Positions 17,313 to 21,725 of a stretch of 21,725 bases of DNA are shown here, piece by piece. The translations under genes and the position numbers were made by a program. Source of the DNA: UBA7396 sp047637875 (GTDB lineage Bacteria > Patescibacteriota > Gracilibacteria > BD1-5 > UBA6164); NCBI GenBank assembly GCA_047637875.1, contig JBLJBH010000041.1, forward strand, positions 1-21,725. The letters are read 5' to 3'. The stretch's first letter is position 1. Every line of letters begins with the position of its first letter. The notes under the pieces were generated by a model, which made no database searches, had not been told where the DNA came from, and worked only from the letters and a program-made list of their open reading frames with translations.

Positions 17313-19172
17313 ATGACTGAATTAACTTTTGATTCTTTAGGTTTATCTAAAGAAATTTTAAAATCTATTGAAGAAAAATGATATAAAAATCCTTCTCCAA
17401 TTCAAGCTTGAGTTATACCTCTAGCACTAACTACGAAGAAAGACATTATCGGACAAGCTCAAACTGGTTCTGGTAAAACTGCAGCTTTTGGGTTACCAAT
17501 TCTTGATAAAATAAACAAAGATGTTTATTCTCCTCAAGCTTTAATTTTAACTCCAACTAGAGAACTTGCTATTCAAATTGCTGATGAATTAAAATCATTC
17601 TCTAAAAATAGTAATATAAATATTATCCTACTTTACTGAGGACAAAATATTAGATCTGAAATGTCAGCTTTAAGAAACTGACCTCAAATAATTGTTTGAA
17701 CTCCATGAAGAGTAACTGATCACTTACATAAAGAAAGATTAAAACTTGATTCTATAAAATATTTCGTACTTGATGAAGCTGATGAAATGCTAAATGTATG
17801 ATTTAGAGAAGAAATTGAGGAAATCTTAAAATTTGCACCAATTGAAAAAAGAGTATTTTTATTCTCTGCAACTATGCCTCCATTTATCTTAAGTATAGTA
17901 AAAAACTATATGAGAGACTATGAAACTATTTCTATTAAAAAAGAAGAATTAACTAACGATAAAATTTCTCAAGTTTATTATGAAGCTCCAAGAGGTCATA
18001 AATTTGATGTTTTATGTAGAATTTTAGATATAACTCCTGATTTTTACGGAATAATATTTTGTAGAACAAAAGCTGAAACTGATGAAGTAGCTTCAAAACT
18101 TTCTCAAAAATGATATTTAGCTGAAGCAATTCACTGAGATATTGAACAAGCTATGAGAGAAAAAGTTTTAAATAGATTTAAGAAAAAATCTGTTTCAATA
18201 CTTGTTGCGACTGATGTTGCTGCTAGATGAATAGATGTAAATGATTTAAGTCATGTAGTAAATTTTGAATTACCAGACAATCCAGAAAGTTATACTCATA
18301 GAATTTGAAGAACTGGTAGAGCTTGAAAAACTGGAACAGCTATAAGTATAGTATCAAATGCTGATACAAGAAAACTTTTCTTTATCGAAAGAACTATTAA
18401 AGTAAAAATTAAAAAAGAAAACCTTCCAAACTGACAAGAAGTAGTAAATCATAAAAAAACTTGATTAATCCAAGATATAGAGACTATTATTTCTGGAGAA
18501 GAAAATGATTATTTAGATATTGCAGGAGAAATACTTGAATGAAAAGATGCAAAAATTTTAGTTTCAGCATTACTTAAAAAATTCTATCGCGATGAATTTA
18601 AAGCTGAAAGTTATAGAGATTTTTCTGTAAGAGAAAGATCATCTGATAGAGGTGAAAGATGAGAAAGACCTGAAAGAAGTTATGCTTCAAGAGATGATTG
18701 AATGATTAGACTTTTTGTTGCAAAATGAAAAATGGACTGAATTGATGGTCCTGGAAATTTATTATCATTTATTGCAAGAGAAACTGGTCTTTGAGATCTA
18801 GGAGCTTGAAAAGTAGATGTACTCACTAATTTTTCTTATGTTGATTTACCTGAAGCAACAGCAAGAATTGTACTTGATCAATTTAAAGATAAAAATCCTG
18901 TAAAACCACTTGTAGTTAGAGCAAAAGAAAAAACTGAAGGTAGTGGAGAAAGAAGAAGTTTTGGATGAGATAGAGGTTGAGAAAGAAGAAGTTCTGGAGG
19001 ATGATATAGAGGAAGAAATGATGATAGAAGAAATTCAGATAGATGAGGATACAGATGAGGAAGCTCTTCTGGATGATACAGAGGAAGAAGTGATGATAGA
19101 AGAGGTGGAGATGATAGAGGTTGAGAAAGAAGAAGTTCTGGAGGAAGTAGTTTTAGAAAACCAAGATATTAA
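17313..19172 (+). CDS. deaD: DEAD-box ATP-dependent RNA helicase with RRM-like domain and RGG tail
   Basis: A CsdA/DeaD-type helicase of 619 residues that remodels RNA and assists ribosome assembly, typically in the cold. The motifs are in order: Q-motif with Q31, AQTGSGKT (49-56), PTRELA, DEAD (154-157), SAT (185-187), VATDVAARGID and HRIGRTGR (329-336). A DbpA/CsdA-like RNA-binding domain spans about 464-535 (IRLFVAKGKMDGIDG). A tail of 77 residues (543-619) is rich in Arg, Gly, Ser and Asp, with DRGGERRSSGG and GGYRGR repeated. The motif and tail glycines mix TGA, GGA and GGT. The frame ends ...FRKPRY TAA. The start follows an AT-rich leader that holds a possible regulatory RNA. Confidence 0.95.
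18969..19145 (+). repeat. Direct repeats inside the RGG tail of deaD
   Basis: A 33-base unit at 18969-19001 recurs without change at 19113-19145. A second 33-base unit at 18999-19031 recurs at 19071-19103 with two synonymous or mild changes. Both keep the reading frame and encode DRGGERRSSGG and GGYRGR(N/S)DDRR. They look like recent in-frame duplications within a low-complexity tail. Confidence 0.85.
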
Positions 19173-19198
19173 AATTATATTTACAAAAAAATTATAAA

Positions 19199-19645
19199 AT
19201 GTTTAAATACGATTTAATAAACAATCCTAATTTTTTCATAAATACAGATATTATAAATGAGATTTTTTTTAGTGTATCAAAAAAAATCTCAAAGAAACAA
19301 TCATGAACTTTAAATATAGTTTTTGTTACCAAAGAAGAAATTCAAAAATTGAATAAAGATTATAGAAATATAGATAAGGTTACTGATGTTCTAAGCTTTC
19401 ATTATTTTCAAGATTTTTCTAGTTTAGAAAAAGAAGAAATAGCCTGAGAGCTTATTTTTTGTGAAGAAAAAATTATATCTCAAGCTTTAGAATATTGACT
19501 TTGAGAAGAAAAGGAGTTTTACAAACTTTTAATACATTCTATATTGCATATTTTATGATATGATCACGAAGAAGATATTGATTATAAAATAATGCAGTGA
19601 TTTGAAAATCAAATTTGGCAAGAAATATTTGAAAAAAACAACTAA
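19199..19645 (+). CDS. ybeY: Endoribonuclease YbeY (rRNA maturation factor)
   Basis: YbeY, 148 residues, a zinc-dependent single-strand RNase used in 16S rRNA 3'-end maturation and ribosome quality control. The metal motif is HSILHILGYDH, with H113, H117 and H123. Upstream of it are the family elements NKDYRNIDKVTDVLSF and GELIFCEEK. The length is normal. It starts 26 bases after the deaD stop, so the two ribosome-related genes probably share a transcript. In other bacteria ybeY often sits with phoH-like and era genes; neither is here. The stop is TAA, and candidate promoter elements of the next unit begin 4 bases later. Confidence 0.94.
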
Positions 19646-19648
19646 AAA

Positions 19649-19657
19649 TGATATAAT
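19649..19657 (+). promoter_or_regulatory. Candidate extended -10 promoter for the secretion operon
   Basis: TGATATAAT is a full extended -10 box, 27 bases before the prgI-like ATG. A second TATAAT at 19671-19676 lies just 8 bases before the ATG and would give an almost leaderless transcript. Neither has a good -35. The ybeY-to-prgI gap is only 39 bases, so read-through is also possible. Confidence 0.4.
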
Positions 19658-19684
19658 ATAAAAAATATTTTATAATTTTGTTCT

Positions 19685-20101
19685 ATGCAGTATAAAATTC
19701 CTGTTCAAATAGAAAATGAAGATCCCATATTATTATGATTAAGTTTAAAACAATTATGAATAATGATGTGATGATTTGGTATAGCTTATTGAATATTTAA
19801 ATCATTAGAACCAAATACTTGAGCTGAAATTGCTGCAATTCCTTCTTTGATTGTAGTAGCTATAACTTTATTTGTAGCATTATTTAAACAATATGAAATG
19901 ACATTTTTACCTTTTATTCTTTCATTATTAAGATTTAATATAAATTTTAAAGAAAGGAGTTGGAAATCTGGAATAGATAGTTTTTCTCCACTAGATATTT
20001 GAATAATTGTTGATAATAACAATAAACAAGAACAACAAATAGACTTAAAAACTAGAAGTGAAAAAATCAAATCCTTAGAAGATAACTTAAATAAAATTTA
20101 A
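19685..20101 (+). CDS. PrgI-family membrane protein of a type IV secretion system
   Basis: A 138-residue membrane protein starting MQYKIPVQIENEDPILLGLS. This N-terminus, followed by LKQLGIMMGG and two close hydrophobic helices (about 23-40 and 50-68), is typical of the PrgI family. That family is found with VirB4/TraC-type proteins in Gram-positive and CPR secretion gene sets. The C-terminal half is cytoplasmic and charged (SWKSGIDSF, then a Gln/Lys-rich end). TGA glycines fall inside the membrane segments, as expected for glycine. It leads a four-gene unit: TraC-like, pilin and small membrane protein genes follow within 16, 4 and 1 bases. Its role as an inner-membrane channel partner is inferred from the family. 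Confidence 0.8.
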
Positions 20102-20117
20102 AATTAACAAAAAAATT

Positions 20118-20825
20118 ATGTCTGTAAAAGCTGCAAAAAAACAAATTCCTGATGCTTCAACTCAAAGATATTTACCATTTTCTCAAATCAGAGATAATGT
20201 AATTGTTATGAAAGACTCTTCAGCTAGAGTTGTTTTAAAGTGTTCAACTATAAATTTTTTATTAAAAAGTATTGAAGAACAAGATGCCATAATTATGAGT
20301 TTTCAAAGATTTTTAAATTCAATAGACTTCCCTATTCAAATAATTATTCGTTCTACAAAACTTGATATAGAAACTTATTTAAATAAGCTAAATACTTTAG
20401 CTATAAAACAAACTAATTCTCTGCTTCAAAATCAAACTTATGAATATATAGAATATTTAAAAAAACTTATTGAGGTTGCTCAAATAATGAGAAAAGATTT
20501 TTATATAGTAGTTGCTGTTGATAGTGAATGAGATAATTCTGTTAGAGATTTAAGTTTAATTTGAATGTTTAAAAATTTCTGGGCTTCAATAAATGGACAA
20601 GATGAACTTTTAAATATAAAAAACCAAATTAAAACTTTAAATAAACATAAAAAATCTCTTTCTTCAAGAGTAAATGCTGTAAAAACAAGTTTAGAGTCAA
20701 TTTGAATAAGAGCAACAGAACTTGATAAAACAGATTTAGTAAAATTTTTAAGTGAATATTATAACCCTACTTTAGATAGTTTTACAAACTTAAAAACTGA
20801 TATAGAAAATTATAATTTAATATAA
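20118..20825 (+). CDS. TraC-like protein of the type IV secretion unit (no ATPase motifs)
   Basis: A 235-residue soluble protein: KKQIPDASTQRYLPFSQIRD, then VIVMKDSSARVVLKC. This resembles the N-terminal domain of TraC/VirB4, where a short beta domain is followed by helices (SFQRFLNSIDFPIQIIIRS, then a long coiled segment). In many CPR genomes this domain is a separate gene between prgI and virB4. No Walker A or B motif is present, so it is not an ATPase itself. It starts 16 bases after the PrgI-like gene and ends 4 bases before the pilin gene. A TraC-like partner that docks a separate VirB4 ATPase fits best. Confidence 0.75.
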
Positions 20826-20829
20826 AAAT

Positions 20830-21180
20830 ATGAATAAAATAAAATATATAATTTTGGGAATACTACTTTCAACTCATGCTCAAATATATGCTACTGATGC
20901 TTGAGTTTTATGATGAATTAGCCAAGAAAAAATTAGAAAATGAGATATTCATGCAGAAGATATTCCAAAAATTATCTCTTATGCTGTTGATTATTTGATG
21001 TGATTTGCAGCAACTATTTCTATAATTTTTATAATTGTATGATCTTATAAAATAGCACTTTGAAGTTTAGAATGAGAAAAGTCAGAATGAAAAAAAACTA
21101 TATTTTATGCTTTAGGATGATTTATTTTAGCATCATTAAGTTGGCTAATTTTTAAATTAATAATTGATAATTTTTCTTAA
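20830..21180 (+). CDS. VirB2/TrbC-like pilin of the type IV secretion unit
   Basis: A 116-residue precursor. MNKIKYIILGILLSTHAQIYA reads as a signal peptide with likely cleavage after about residue 21. Next come a loop with the Gly-rich segment DAGVLGGI and two hydrophobic helices (about 49-72 and 93-113) joined by a charged loop (LEGEKSEGKK). The signal peptide and two-helix hairpin are the architecture of VirB2/TrbC pilins and of CPR secretion pilins. The context between a TraC-like gene and a small membrane protein agrees. It starts 4 bases after the TraC-like stop; the next ATG follows 1 base after its own stop. The structural call is good; the exact subfamily is uncertain. Confidence 0.75.
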
Positions 21181-21181
21181 A

Positions 21182-21646
21182 ATGAGTAATGAAATAATAT
21201 ATAATTGGGAATTTTCAAATGATAAAAATAGATGAAGTTTTTGGTACATTTGAGCATTATCTGTAATGATTTGACTTGTTATATGGTGATTTTTGTCAAG
21301 ACAATATCCTTTAAGTTTTTTAGTAATATTAATTACTTGAGTTTATTTTTTTGTTGAAAATAACTCTGAAGATAATACAAATATTTTCATAACAAATTTA
21401 TGAATAAAAGTAAATAATTCATTTTATGATTATTCTAAAATAAATTCATATACTTTAATATATGATTGAGAAAATGCCGTAATTTTAAGACTGTCTTTAT
21501 TAAAAAAATGAATTAAATTTTTAGATTTACAAATAAATAATGAAATAGCTGTAGCGCTTAAAGAAATTTTACCAAATTTTATAAAAGAAGATGAAAATTG
21601 AGAATTAAGTTTTACTGATAGATTAATAAGAATGTTAAAGTTGTAA
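21182..21646 (+). CDS. Small membrane protein of the secretion unit, 154 aa
   Basis: A 154-residue protein with two adjacent N-terminal hydrophobic helices (about 21-40 and 43-60) after a charged start, MSNEIIYNWEFSNDKNRG. A cytoplasmic-looking domain of about 90 residues follows, with alternating strands (INSYTLIYDGENAVILRLSL) and a helical end, ELSFTDRLIRMLKL. The soluble part resembles a small pleckstrin-like or bPH fold in its strand pattern, but I cannot name the family. It starts 1 base after the pilin stop and ends right in the terminator stem, so it is the last gene of the unit. Confidence 0.8.
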
Positions 21647-21671
21647 GATAGATTAAAAAATCTATCTTTTT
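21645..21671 (+). terminator. Intrinsic terminator of the secretion unit
   Basis: A perfect 10-bp stem AAGATAGATT / AATCTATCTT around an AAAA loop, ending in five T. The stop codon of the last gene overlaps its first two bases. Confidence 0.85.
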
Positions 21672-21725
21672 CATAAATTCTAGCCCGTAACCGGACACTT
21701 TTGAGGATTATATAAAAAAGTCAAT
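21672..21725. other. Unassigned 54-base end with a GC-rich patch
   Basis: No open gene start is visible. Bases 21683-21699 (AGCCCGTAACCGGACAC) are far richer in G and C than anything around them. AT-rich sequence then resumes up to the edge of the window. Confidence 0.4.

Noticed and set aside
18943..19197. A Glu-rich 84-residue gene
   Set aside because: It lies in a shifted frame over the repeated RGG tail of deaD; the acidic pattern is the frame-shifted reading of AGA/GAA/GGA repeats.
19786..20070. Minus-strand reading frame of 94 residues
   Set aside because: Antisense to the PrgI-family gene, which fits the secretion operon.

Overview
The window comes from a very AT-rich bacterium that reads UGA as glycine (translation table 25). 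This points to the candidate phyla radiation, Gracilibacteria or Absconditabacteria (SR1); the sequence alone does not decide which. In-frame TGA fills conserved glycine positions in AlaRS, pyruvate kinase, the SufC Walker A loop, SufB, RecR and the DEAD-box helicase. Every reading frame ends at TAA or TAG and tryptophan is TGG. Read with the standard code the genes look shattered; read with TGA=Gly they become long, tightly packed genes. No rRNA, tRNA, CRISPR array or complete insertion sequence was seen.

Layout. (1) 58-5456, minus strand: a three-gene operon of unknown function encoding 1023, 104 and 666 residues. The two large proteins appear to share a C-terminal module of about 160 residues. 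(2) 5570-9869, plus strand: alaS (a short form), yvcK and pyk in one transcription unit, closed by a hairpin shared with the next, convergent unit. (3) 9882-11488, minus strand: an unknown 262-residue gene, recR and a 61-residue gene. (4) 11578-12938, minus strand: rsmH and an ftsL-like cell-division gene. (5) 13252-17060, plus strand: an iron-sulfur assembly cluster, sufC, sufB, an A-type carrier and a short sufD. Two small minus-strand genes of foreign-looking composition are interleaved with it. (6) 17061-17312: a structured non-coding stretch, possibly a small RNA or leader attenuator. It is followed by deaD, with an RRM-like domain and an RGG-type tail, and by ybeY. (7) 19649-21671, plus strand: a compact type IV secretion/pilus unit (PrgI-family protein, TraC-like protein, VirB2-type pilin, small membrane protein) with its own terminator but no ATPase in view. 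(8) 21672-21725: a short GC-rich patch of unknown nature.

The recognised genes are a mix of translation and ribosome functions (alaS, rsmH, ybeY, deaD), central carbon metabolism and its regulation (pyk, yvcK), recombination repair (recR), division (ftsL), Fe-S assembly (suf) and surface secretion. This fits a small, host-dependent cell. Nearly all start codons follow A/T-rich leaders without a Shine-Dalgarno sequence. The exceptions are the two small genes inside the suf cluster, which carry strong Shine-Dalgarno sequences and no TGA codon. They, the paralogous 1023/666-residue system and the structured RNA before deaD are the best leads for something undescribed.
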